From a virus: a stretch of DNA of 39,268 nt. Under the pieces are notes generated by a model that worked only from the letters and a program-made list of their open reading frames with translations, ran no database searches and had not been told where the DNA came from. Position 1 is the stretch's first letter, and each line of letters starts with the position of its first letter. The translations under genes and the position numbers were made by a program. Shown in pieces: positions 1-6,575 of the stretch. Location: positions 1-39,268 of IMG/VR virus record IMGVR_UViG_3300046005_000297; one strand, written 5' to 3'.

Positions 1-3
1 GGG

Positions 4-129
4 CGCATCCAGCTAATAGTGTTACCAAACATTACGATTACTCCTAAGTTAATGTAACACCATTGTATCACGGTTGTTTAACGAATATGCCTTCTTTTGT
101 CAAATAACCTTTACGATTTTTAATCTCGT
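4..129. repeat. Left copy of 126-bp terminal direct repeat
   Basis: Bases 4-129 are identical to 39143-39268, so the two ends of the window overlap and the molecule closes into a circle of about 39,139 bp. The first three bases (ggg) do not match the bases before the right copy (cta) and are probably an end artefact. The copy holds the start (base 32 leftward) of the gene that is complete at 38965-39171, its AGGAG ribosome site, and the end of the MazG gene. A genuine short terminal redundancy cannot be excluded, but an assembly overlap is the simpler explanation. Confidence 0.9.
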
Positions 130-373
130 CATACGCTCCAGCTAGGCACTGTGTCAGGTCTAGGTCTAGTACTGAGCAAACCATGATTAGCGTTACTACA
201 ATGTCTCCAATTGCATCCTTGGTTGCTTCTCTGTCACCCTTGTTTAGTGCATCAAACAACTCTGTCACTTCCTCCAGTGTCTTGATAGCCTGTGAATGTG
301 CTGTAGCGTTTTGCACAATACCTCGTGCTTCACCCCACTGAACCACTTTCATCTCGTATTCTGCGTAACTCAT
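68..373 (-). CDS. MazG-like nucleotide pyrophosphohydrolase
   Basis: A 101-residue all-alpha protein of the MazG/dUTPase-like NTP pyrophosphohydrolase superfamily, which hydrolyses (d)NTPs to the monophosphate and PPi in the cytoplasm. The metal-binding pattern is visible: EEVTE at residues 34-38 and DAIGD at 53-57, followed by AYDEIKNRKG, typical of phage MazG proteins. The length suits a single MazG domain. It overlaps the upstream gene by four bases (ATGA), so translation is probably coupled. In phages such enzymes clean nucleotide pools or lower ppGpp; the substrate here cannot be read from sequence. Confidence 0.85.
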   Translation of the reverse strand: MSYAEYEMKVVQWGEARGIVQNATAHSQAIKTLEEVTELFDALNKGDREATKDAIGDIVVTLIMVCSVLDLDLTQCLAGAYDEIKNRKGYLTKEGIFVKQP

Positions 374-576
374 TTTGTTTCCTTTTTAAATGTTGGCAAT
401 GGGTGCCAGTGTGTGTAATGCTTCTCATTTGCCATACAAATTGTTACGTGCGCAACACCGTACACCTTGCTAACAAGTAACAATTTAACTCCGCGCGGTG
501 TGCTCTTATCAATAGGTATCCAATGTGTATCCGAAGTAACAACAGCGGCACCATCGCTGCTAATTTTATAAGTCAT
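370..576 (-). CDS. DUF551-like small protein
   Basis: A 68-residue protein matching the DUF551 pattern: HWIPID near residue 18, a central LLLVS strand, and a C-terminal THWHPLP signature. DUF551 proteins are common in phage early regions and have no assigned function. The start has an AGGAG site five bases upstream that lies over the end of the helicase gene, and the gene overlaps MazG by ATGA, so it is part of the leftward operon. Confidence 0.75.
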   Translation of the reverse strand: MTYKISSDGAAVVTSDTHWIPIDKSTPRGVKLLLVSKVYGVAHVTICMANEKHYTHWHPLPTFKKETK

Positions 577-1983
577 TCATGCTCCTTTTGACTGACGATA
601 CTGTTTAACTGCTGTTCGCAGTCCTGACTGTGTTGTAGCTTTTTCATCCAAGGCTAATGACTGTGCCTGGTCTAATGTGTTCTGCATCAAAATCCTATGG
701 CACATTACTGGTGCACCTTGACCTTGGCGGCGTACTCGTGCATTGAATTGTTCATACAGATCAAGACTCCAGTTCAACCCATACCAGACAAGGATGTGCC
801 CATTCTTTTGCAGTCCATCAATACCATGTCCCATGCTGGCAGGATGACCAATCATCAACTGGCAGTCGTTAGTTTTCCATCGGTGCATGGCATCAACTAG
901 GGCTGCTTCACTTTTGCACTCAGTTAGGTTAATAGGACGGATAGCTTTGAATCGCTCCATGATTCGCTGTGCATCACTTCGGTATGCGTAACTGCACAAC
1001 ACTGGCGAACCCTGCGCTTCGTCTAGTATTTCCTCCAATGCTTCCAGCTTCAGGTCATGCACTGCTTCCCATAGTGGCATACCTGCCACTGGATACATTG
1101 CACCATTGCTGAATTGCAAGCATTTGTTGGTCAGTGCAGCAGCATTAAACGCTTCAACCTCTTTGCCACTGTCCAGCACCATGAAGAACTCTTTTTCCAA
1201 TCGGTCGTACTTGGTGCGTAACTCATCGGGCATCTCAATCTCGATGTTGTTAACGATCAAATCTGGTAACGGGTTGTAGTCCTCTGCACTCATCTCTAGC
1301 GTTATGTCACCAATCAGTTTCTTAATGGTGTCCTCTGTATCATCATAAGGTACCTCTTTATATGGTCCTACTTTGCGGTAGAACCTAGTGCGGAATGAGG
1401 TCTTGCTGGTACCTAAACGTTCGCCACGGTCTACCACCAAGAACTGACCATGTAGGTCTTTGTAACCATTGCTGGCAGGTGTACCTGTCAGTCCTGTAGT
1501 CCAGTCGAAGTAACTGGCAATCTTCTTGTACGACTTCACCCGTTCTGTTGCACTGTTCTTCATCTTGCTGATTTCATCCCACACAATGCCATTGAACGGC
1601 ATAGGCTTGGACTTCTTAATGAAGTACGTTTGCAGCGTTTCGGCAAGCCAGCCAAGGTTCTCATAGTTGATCATGTAAATGTCAGCAGGACGCAGTAAGG
1701 CGCGTGTTCGCTGGTCTTTGGTACCTGCAACCATGCTAAACTTTAAATGCTTCGTATGTTCCCATTTGGTAGCTTCTTGTCGCCATACCAAACGGATAAC
1801 CCGTATAGGCGCAACGATAATTACACCACGTAGAAACTGAGTTTTAATCAGGTGCGCTAATGCGGTAAGCGTAACAACAGTCTTTCCCAATCCCATGTCT
1901 AACCAGAGCATAGAGTTGGGATGGGTGCATTGGAAGTTAACCGCTTTCTTCTGGTAGTCGTGGAGTAGGTCAGGGGTTAGCAT
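577..1983 (-). CDS. SNF2-type superfamily 2 DNA helicase
   Basis: A 468-residue ATP-dependent helicase/translocase. Residues 8-15 (HDYQKKAV) form the Q-like motif, DMGLGKT (29-35) is Walker A, WDEISKMKN is motif II, GLTGTPASNG is motif III, and QFNARVRRQGQ near the C-terminus is the motif VI arginine finger. This is the compact phage form of SNF2 helicase, normally found with VRR-NUC and a DNA polymerase, as here. It is inferred to act in replication or recombination of phage DNA. Its ATG overlaps the stop of the alternative-frame gene 1983-2870 by one base (TAATG) and lies three bases after the cytosine methylase stop. Confidence 0.92.
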   Translation of the reverse strand: MLTPDLLHDYQKKAVNFQCTHPNSMLWLDMGLGKTVVTLTALAHLIKTQFLRGVIIVAPIRVIRLVWRQEATKWEHTKHLKFSMVAGTKDQRTRALLRPADIYMINYENLGWLAETLQTYFIKKSKPMPFNGIVWDEISKMKNSATERVKSYKKIASYFDWTTGLTGTPASNGYKDLHGQFLVVDRGERLGTSKTSFRTRFYRKVGPYKEVPYDDTEDTIKKLIGDITLEMSAEDYNPLPDLIVNNIEIEMPDELRTKYDRLEKEFFMVLDSGKEVEAFNAAALTNKCLQFSNGAMYPVAGMPLWEAVHDLKLEALEEILDEAQGSPVLCSYAYRSDAQRIMERFKAIRPINLTECKSEAALVDAMHRWKTNDCQLMIGHPASMGHGIDGLQKNGHILVWYGLNWSLDLYEQFNARVRRQGQGAPVMCHRILMQNTLDQAQSLALDEKATTQSGLRTAVKQYRQSKGA

Positions 1984-2870
1984 TACTTACTCCGAAGCCA
2001 AGATGGTAAACGCTGTTGCGACTTGGAGGGGGACTTGCCCGTTACCAATTGCTTTAAGTTTGTCCACCCTAGCGGCCACCCCATCAACCACTCGACCCAC
2101 GTTGGGTTCAGTTTGCCACCAGCTTGCGCTGTCAATGTTGGTGTGTTGCGCGTAGATTCGCTTGGTGCGTTTGTCTCTTTCGCAAGGTGCGCTGTCGGTG
2201 TCGGCCACATTGTCTGTTTTTTCATATCCACACAAGGAATCTTTCCCGATACCATTACTTGTTCCGCTAAATTGCCAGGTGGAACTGTTTTTCTCCCTGA
2301 ACTTTCCCTCCACTTGATTCGATGTTGCATTGATTCTTGACTTCTGATTGAGATGTTTGTGACTGTTGGAGTAAGCCAATGCAAACCATCTGTCGCGGTG
2401 ATGCGGTGCCCCGACATCGGATGCTCGTATGCACAACCATCTACTGTCATACCCCATGATGGCCAAGTCTTTGACAACTTGTTCAAGACCGTTGCTTTTA
2501 ATAGCGGCGACATTTTCCAAGAAGATGTATTGGGGTCTAATTGCGCCAGCAATACGCAAGACTTCTCTGTAAAGCCCACTGCGGGTTCCTTCCCCAACAC
2601 CTGCTTGCTTTCCAGCGACACTAATATCTTGGCAAGGGAATCCCGCATGGATGCAATCCACTCTATCGGCGTATTCGGATGGGTCAAAGTTTCTAACATC
2701 TCCTTCCCAGACAACCAATTCGGGAAACCATCCTTCTGCTGCTCGTTCTCTAAGGACTTGACATGGGTAGGGTTCCCATTCGACTGCAACCACTGGGGTA
2801 TGTCCAAGGATAAGGTCTGCAAGGAGTCCTCCACCGGCTCCTGCAAAGAGGTGCATTGTTCGCATTTCAT
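1983..2870 (-). CDS. Overlapping-frame protein within the cytosine methylase (WPTP/WVEWLMGWP family)
   Basis: A second open frame of 295 residues runs the full length of the methylase gene on the same strand. It is not a random shadow: it carries LAQLDPNTSSWKM (about 108-120), WPTPTA near 222 and NPTWVEWLMGWPLGWTNL near 255-272, a pattern I recognise from many phage and prophage proteins of unknown role. Its ATG overlaps the VRR-NUC stop (ATGA) and its stop overlaps the helicase start (TAATG), exactly the spacing of its neighbours. GGGAG is only one base from this ATG, so initiation would rely on coupling or a later start. It could be a genuine dual-coded protein, or a by-product of strong conservation in the methylase frame. 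Confidence 0.5.
   Translation of the reverse strand: MKCEQCTSLQEPVEDSLQTLSLDIPQWLQSNGNPTHVKSLENEQQKDGFPNWLSGKEMLETLTHPNTPIEWIASMRDSLAKILVSLESKQVLGKEPAVGFTEKSCVLLAQLDPNTSSWKMSPLLKATVLNKLSKTWPSWGMTVDGCAYEHPMSGHRITATDGLHWLTPTVTNISIRSQESMQHRIKWRESSGRKTVPPGNLAEQVMVSGKIPCVDMKKQTMWPTPTAHLAKETNAPSESTRNTPTLTAQAGGKLNPTWVEWLMGWPLGWTNLKQLVTGKSPSKSQQRLPSWLRSK
1987..2865 (-). CDS. DNA (cytosine-5) methyltransferase
   Basis: A 292-residue C5 methylase that transfers a methyl group from SAM to cytosine in DNA. Motif I FAGAGGG is at 7-13, motif IV GFPCQDIS carries catalytic Cys78, motif VI ENV is at 117-119, motif VIII-like RDRWFALA at 157-164, a variable target-recognition region runs from about 165 to 255, and motif X AIGNGQVP is at 272-279. 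All catalytic motifs are intact. The ATG is preceded by GGGAG with six-base spacing, an ideal ribosome site. In phages such enzymes protect DNA from host restriction; the target site cannot be read. The whole gene is overlapped in another frame by 1983-2870. Confidence 0.93.
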   Translation of the reverse strand: MRTMHLFAGAGGGLLADLILGHTPVVAVEWEPYPCQVLRERAAEGWFPELVVWEGDVRNFDPSEYADRVDCIHAGFPCQDISVAGKQAGVGEGTRSGLYREVLRIAGAIRPQYIFLENVAAIKSNGLEQVVKDLAIMGYDSRWLCIRASDVGAPHHRDRWFALAYSNSHKHLNQKSRINATSNQVEGKFREKNSSTWQFSGTSNGIGKDSLCGYEKTDNVADTDSAPCERDKRTKRIYAQHTNIDSASWWQTEPNVGRVVDGVAARVDKLKAIGNGQVPLQVATAFTILASE

Positions 2871-3151
2871 ACTCCCATCACCATAAAATCAATCATAGTC
2901 TTACCTTCTTCCACGTTGTCAATCACAAACACGTTTACCTTGTGTTGCCGTAGTCGATGGTGTTCGCGCTCCTGTGCTTCGGTAGGCTTTGCACCTTGAC
3001 GCTTGAACTCTACAAACCAGATACGCCCGTCAGGTCGGATAAACATACGGTCAGGTACAGCAGCTCGTGCGGGACTGGTGAACTTGTACACCAATATATT
3101 CTTGGTTTTTGCGTACTCGCACACCTTGGATTCAATCTGTTTTTCTAACAT
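2867..3151 (-). CDS. VRR-NUC domain nuclease
   Basis: A 94-residue stand-alone VRR-NUC protein of the PD-(D/E)XK nuclease fold. The core is visible: an E-rich N-terminal helix (EKQIESKV), SPARAAVPDRMFIRPDG containing the catalytic Asp, WFVEFKRQG with the E-x-K pair, PTEAQEREH and a terminal VFVIDN strand. Single-domain viral VRR-NUC proteins are thought to be structure-specific nucleases acting on branched DNA, and usually sit beside SNF2 helicases in phages, as here. It overlaps the gene before it by 20 bases and the alternative-frame gene after it by ATGA. Confidence 0.9.
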   Translation of the reverse strand: MLEKQIESKVCEYAKTKNILVYKFTSPARAAVPDRMFIRPDGRIWFVEFKRQGAKPTEAQEREHHRLRQHKVNVFVIDNVEEGKTMIDFMVMGV

Positions 3152-3338
3152 TTCTGTTCTCCATTCTTATTGATAACTCCGCTATACGTGGTTCACGCAA
3201 TGGTTCACGTTTATGGTTCAATGCTTTACGCAATTCAAAAATCAAGTCAGTACTGTGTGCAAACTTATCTGTACCAATGTTGTAATGGTTGTATGTTTCC
3301 AACGCAGTCAGTGCTTCAGCGGTTAATTTCTCTAGCAT
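3132..3338 (-). CDS. Small hypothetical protein
   Basis: A 68-residue charged protein with no family I recognise. It starts MLEKLTAEAL and ends with MENRNVR, the same words that begin the VRR-NUC gene and end the DUF3310 gene, because both gene junctions are copies of one 33-bp sequence. It overlaps both neighbours by about 20 bases and has a GGAG-type ribosome site inside the upstream gene. It is likely a translated operon member. Confidence 0.65.
   Translation of the reverse strand: MLEKLTAEALTALETYNHYNIGTDKFAHSTDLIFELRKALNHKREPLREPRIAELSIRMENRNVRKTD
3144..3176. repeat. Duplicated gene-junction sequence, copy 1
   Basis: About 33 bases at 3144-3176 resemble 3331-3363, including an identical 16-base core (catttctgttctccat). 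Each copy spans the end of one leftward gene (MENRN) and the ribosome site and start of the next (MLEK). The pattern suggests tandem duplication of a translation-reinitiation junction 187 bp apart. Confidence 0.75.
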
Positions 3339-3549
3339 TTCTGTTCTCCATCTCTATCAATAATTCAATGTAGTGCTTGGCTTTTTCCAAGTCTGCTATG
3401 CCGTTCTTTGCTCTCCAGCGGCTCACGTATTTGATTACGTTACCCTCAAAGTACCCTATGCCGTTAGCATGGATGTACTCTACGGGTTGAATAGGCAGGT
3501 CTTTGTAGTGGGTTCCCGAAACCTGTTTGGTTAGGCTAGACTCAGACAT
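3316..3549 (-). CDS. DUF3310 protein
   Basis: A 77-residue protein with the classic DUF3310 arrangement: GTHYKDLPIQPVEYI, GIGYFEGNVIKYVSRW and NGIADLEKAKHYIELLIE. DUF3310 is the domain found in T7 gp1.7-type nucleotide kinase proteins and in many phage early genes, so a role in nucleotide metabolism is plausible but not proven for this short form. It overlaps the polymerase stop by 19 bases and the next gene by 23. Confidence 0.88.
   Translation of the reverse strand: MSESSLTKQVSGTHYKDLPIQPVEYIHANGIGYFEGNVIKYVSRWRAKNGIADLEKAKHYIELLIEMENRNAREINR
3331..3363. repeat. Duplicated gene-junction sequence, copy 2
   Basis: Partner of 3144-3176. It spans the 3' end of the DUF3310 gene and the start of the 68-residue gene at 3338. 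Differences between copies concentrate at the outer edge, while the ribosome-site/start core is unchanged. Confidence 0.75.
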
Positions 3550-5366
3550 AACTTCTCCACTTCATTGATGTAGTATTCGTAGTCAATTGGTAACGTGGCA
3601 TCGGCAATGTTGTTACATACCTGTACGTTCCAACCACTCTCTACGCATATCTTGCGCAACACTGTAGGCTTCTTGGCTAACGGTGGCATCCACTTGTTCA
3701 ATGGCTTACCGCCCTTGGATATGTAGTACCTAGTGGTGTTCTGTACTTGACTTTCACCCCATACCAAGTGACTACTGCGTGGTACTTTGGTGCGTAGCAT
3801 GAAGTCCATTTTGTCTTGCCACTGTTCTATGGTTTGACGAATAGGTGCACCATCTACCAACACCTTCTCTGCTACCTTTGGTACCACTAATGCACCTGCG
3901 TTCTGGTGCCATTCGGTTTTCCACTCGTAGGCACCTTTACGTTTAGTGCTACCGTCCTCATAGACTGCAATGTAGTTGTTCACATCACGAATCATCATGG
4001 ACTTGTAAACGGCTTCTTCAAGGTTTAACCCTGTGCGCTCTTGCCATGATGCCCTTGCCAAGTCCACCAATACCTTGTAACTACGTGGTACCTTAACTGT
4101 CAGACCATCGGTGTTCACTTGGATTAGCTGCAAGCCTGGTATCGCCATTAAACCCTCTGCCAACAGGCACAGCAGCAACTGACCATTAAGCGTAATGCTC
4201 ATGGTAAACAATGGGTCATAAAACACACTGAACTGGTTGTTGCTATCGCCATACACACCATTCAATGCCAGCTTCAACATGGCGCTTTCAGCAGACTTTT
4301 TGGAGTATCCTTTACGTTGTTCAAATAAATGCTTGTAGATTGCGACAAATTGCTTACCCAAGTGGGCTGGATAAAACCCATTGGTGATTGCAAGGTTTGG
4401 GTAGTAGCTGGTAACGTCCAGATCAACGATGACATTTTCGTCATCGGATTCGACCACAACTGATTCCATTGAGCCATGAATACCTCCAAGACCAAACACA
4501 AAAGTAAAACCATTAATAACAGCAGTCAAGTCTTCAAACACACCTTTAGTTTCTGTAATCGACTGACCTTTAAGCCAGTTCAACACACGATTGAACTCAG
4601 GTTGATCAAACTTTATCCACGGCAGGATAGCGTCCTTCAGATGTATTACTGGTCGCTTGGTCTGTCGTGGTGTACGTCCTTTACTGGAAAAGTCGTAACA
4701 GGCAACCCCTGATTCCTCCAGCTTCATGATAAAGAACTCTTTACCAATCTTGGTATCGTTAAAGTTAAGCCAGTCTTTACCAGGGTACAACGTGCACAAA
4801 TTTTCCCGAAAACTTAACATATCAAGTGTGACGTGCATAAATTTCTTCGTTTGTTTAACATCATGCTGGTTATATCGCTTCAGCACTTCCGCCTGATCAC
4901 GAGTTAACATGGTGCCTACCTTATATGGCAAGTCCTCGATGGTGTCAGAGCGCATATTGAACTCTAACGACTTCAGACTGGTAGAACGTGCCTTGTTGTC
5001 AAAATGGTGTATCTTGAACAGGTCAATCTGCACTACCATGCGGTCACTTGGATTGACCATGTGCGCCCACTTATCGCTGTCCTGCGCGTCAATGATGGCT
5101 TGCGCCTTTTGGTACAGGGTGTATGCGTCAGACTTACCCATGCGTATTAGTGTGTGCAGTACAGGGTAATCAAATCCGGTGTTATTGAACCCGACCATGC
5201 GTGCATCGGTGTCTTTCAGGTACTGTAAAAACGATACGATTTCCCGTGAGTCGTTACGCCAGTCACTAATCTCAAACAGCCATGATAAGGGTGATTCTGC
5301 GTGCTCTACTGCCAGTGTGAATACGTTTGGAAACGTTTCAATGTCATAGATGTAGTCGTTACTCAT
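3531..5366 (-). CDS. Family B DNA polymerase with 3'-5' exonuclease
   Basis: A 611-residue replicative polymerase. The N-terminal exonuclease has ExoI YDIETFP (7-13), ExoII NNTGFDYP and ExoIII YNQHDVKQT. The polymerase part has motif A DLDVTSYYPNL, motif B KLALNGVYG and motif C VNTDGLTV. Motif C reads NTDG rather than the usual DTDS: the second aspartate, the essential metal ligand in well-studied family B enzymes, is kept, while the first is Asn. The protein is short for the family and I see no protein-primed TPR insertions. It overlaps the methylase before it by ATGA. It replaces the family A polymerase more usual in this gene cassette. Confidence 0.9.
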   Translation of the reverse strand: MSNDYIYDIETFPNVFTLAVEHAESPLSWLFEISDWRNDSREIVSFLQYLKDTDARMVGFNNTGFDYPVLHTLIRMGKSDAYTLYQKAQAIIDAQDSDKWAHMVNPSDRMVVQIDLFKIHHFDNKARSTSLKSLEFNMRSDTIEDLPYKVGTMLTRDQAEVLKRYNQHDVKQTKKFMHVTLDMLSFRENLCTLYPGKDWLNFNDTKIGKEFFIMKLEESGVACYDFSSKGRTPRQTKRPVIHLKDAILPWIKFDQPEFNRVLNWLKGQSITETKGVFEDLTAVINGFTFVFGLGGIHGSMESVVVESDDENVIVDLDVTSYYPNLAITNGFYPAHLGKQFVAIYKHLFEQRKGYSKKSAESAMLKLALNGVYGDSNNQFSVFYDPLFTMSITLNGQLLLCLLAEGLMAIPGLQLIQVNTDGLTVKVPRSYKVLVDLARASWQERTGLNLEEAVYKSMMIRDVNNYIAVYEDGSTKRKGAYEWKTEWHQNAGALVVPKVAEKVLVDGAPIRQTIEQWQDKMDFMLRTKVPRSSHLVWGESQVQNTTRYYISKGGKPLNKWMPPLAKKPTVLRKICVESGWNVQVCNNIADATLPIDYEYYINEVEKLCLSLA

Positions 5367-5845
5367 TTTAATAACACCAGCTTTCCAGTGAACTCAGAAT
5401 TTTGTAGTTTGTCCACACTCGATTTACCATAAGCAATTAAACAGCTTGGTGCATTGGCAACATCGGCTTCGCTACCGTTAACATAGCAAAACTTCAATCT
5501 ACCTTTAAAGAAAAATACAGCATCTGCGCGTTGCCAAACTTGTTCATGAAAACCTATGGTTTCAGTTCTGGCAAACACCAATGCAATACCGTTACCGTGA
5601 TCTGCTAGTTTCGACAACCACTTGAATGTTTCTTTGCCGTATGGTGGATTGCACCACACTGAACCAAACCAAGGTGCTCTTAAACCGTCATGTGTTTTAT
5701 CAAAATGGTGTGCGGCAGTGTCCCAAGGGCGACAAATAGGACTGCATGGGTCAAGATCAAACGGACCAAGCGTATCGGTAATATGCTTTGGAGTTAACCA
5801 TTCATCATGTCCATCTGTAACCGTGTTAAAGTTTCTCTTACTCAT
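5363..5845 (-). CDS. Phage Dam-like DNA N6-adenine methyltransferase
   Basis: A 160-residue protein of the phage DNA N-6-adenine-methyltransferase (Dam) family. Visible signatures are DEWLTPKHI (14-22), FDLDPCSP, DGLRAPW and the catalytic CNPPYG motif (about 65-70), followed by ALVFARTET. The order suits this short amino-methylase family. It would methylate adenine, protecting phage DNA against restriction; the target sequence is unknown. Together with the C5 methylase the phage carries two DNA modification activities. It overlaps the polymerase start by four bases and is separated from DUF2815 by a UUCG hairpin. Confidence 0.87.
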   Translation of the reverse strand: MSKRNFNTVTDGHDEWLTPKHITDTLGPFDLDPCSPICRPWDTAAHHFDKTHDGLRAPWFGSVWCNPPYGKETFKWLSKLADHGNGIALVFARTETIGFHEQVWQRADAVFFFKGRLKFCYVNGSEADVANAPSCLIAYGKSSVDKLQNSEFTGKLVLLK

Positions 5846-5864
5846 TACAGATTACCTTTACAGA

Positions 5865-5882
5865 CGGGGGCCGAAGCCCCCG
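5865..5882 (-). terminator. Strong UUCG-loop hairpin after DUF2815
   Basis: In the leftward transcript the sequence CGGGGGC-TTCG-GCCCCCG forms a 7-bp GC stem with a UUCG tetraloop. It lies just after the DUF2815 stop and before the Dam-like gene. No long U tract follows, so it is more likely a partial terminator or mRNA-stabilising structure than a full stop, allowing more DUF2815 than polymerase to be made. Confidence 0.6.
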
Positions 5883-5891
5883 ATTTAACTA

Positions 5892-6560
5892 TTAACCAAA
5901 AAACGATGGCAGACCAGCAGGTGCACCGAATGGTGCAGCAGGCATAGCAGGTGCCACAGGTGCAAAGCCTGGTACAGTAGTTACTGCGCCAAACAATGCA
6001 GAAGCATCTGCACTACCTTCACCAAACGCTGTATCGTCAGCGGCAAACTGAACAGCTATCAGGTCACAACGGATACCGCGACCATGCTTGTTATCCTGCA
6101 CCCAAGGCTTGACGGCAGCGTTTACACGGCAACCACCATACATCTTACGTGCGAGTGCTTGGTACGCCATTGTGTTAGCAGGGTCAACAGCTTGACCATT
6201 ATCTTGAATCATCTGTGGTGCGCTATCACGACCACCAGTGATAAACATATTGCCAGCGTAACCGTCATACGTTTGGAAGTTCTTACGATTAACCTTTTCT
6301 TCACCTTTGCCAAAGCAACGGGTTTTACGGTCAGCAAGAATCATAGCCATTACGGGCTGCGCGTGCTCTTTCCACTTCTCTAATGCCAGTGCGCCATAAC
6401 GTGCCATGAACTGCTGAAAACCAGCATGTTCTTGCGGCATGATGAACTCGCAGTTGTAAGAGATGCGGGTTGCACCTGTTTGCTCGTTAACCTGCTTTTG
6501 TGGTTCAGCAAGGTGTGGGAAAGACAAACGTACATTAGACAAAAAGATAATATCGGACAT
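5892..6560 (-). CDS. DUF2815 single-stranded DNA-binding-like protein
   Basis: A 222-residue DUF2815 protein, a family regarded as OB-fold, SSB-like. The signatures are LSNVRLSFPHLAEP (8-21), YGGCRVNAAVKPW and NKHGRGIRCDLIAVQF. After about residue 180 comes an Ala/Pro-rich linker with ALFGAVT, ending LPSFFG (217-222). The layout of OB fold, flexible linker and hydrophobic tip is like bacterial SSB, but the tip is not acidic. The tail resembles the end of the DUF2800 protein encoded next to it. It is inferred to coat ssDNA during phage replication and to recruit partners through its tail. Confidence 0.85.
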   Translation of the reverse strand: MSDIIFLSNVRLSFPHLAEPQKQVNEQTGATRISYNCEFIMPQEHAGFQQFMARYGALALEKWKEHAQPVMAMILADRKTRCFGKGEEKVNRKNFQTYDGYAGNMFITGGRDSAPQMIQDNGQAVDPANTMAYQALARKMYGGCRVNAAVKPWVQDNKHGRGIRCDLIAVQFAADDTAFGEGSADASALFGAVTTVPGFAPVAPAMPAAPFGAPAGLPSFFG

Positions 6561-6575
6561 TACAATTACTCCAGT

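Noticed and set aside
2023-2886. Rightward open frames (105 and 177 codons) antisense to the cytosine methylase
   Set aside because: No ribosome sites, no recognisable motifs and opposite to the operon. They arise because the double-coding leftward frames leave few stop codons.
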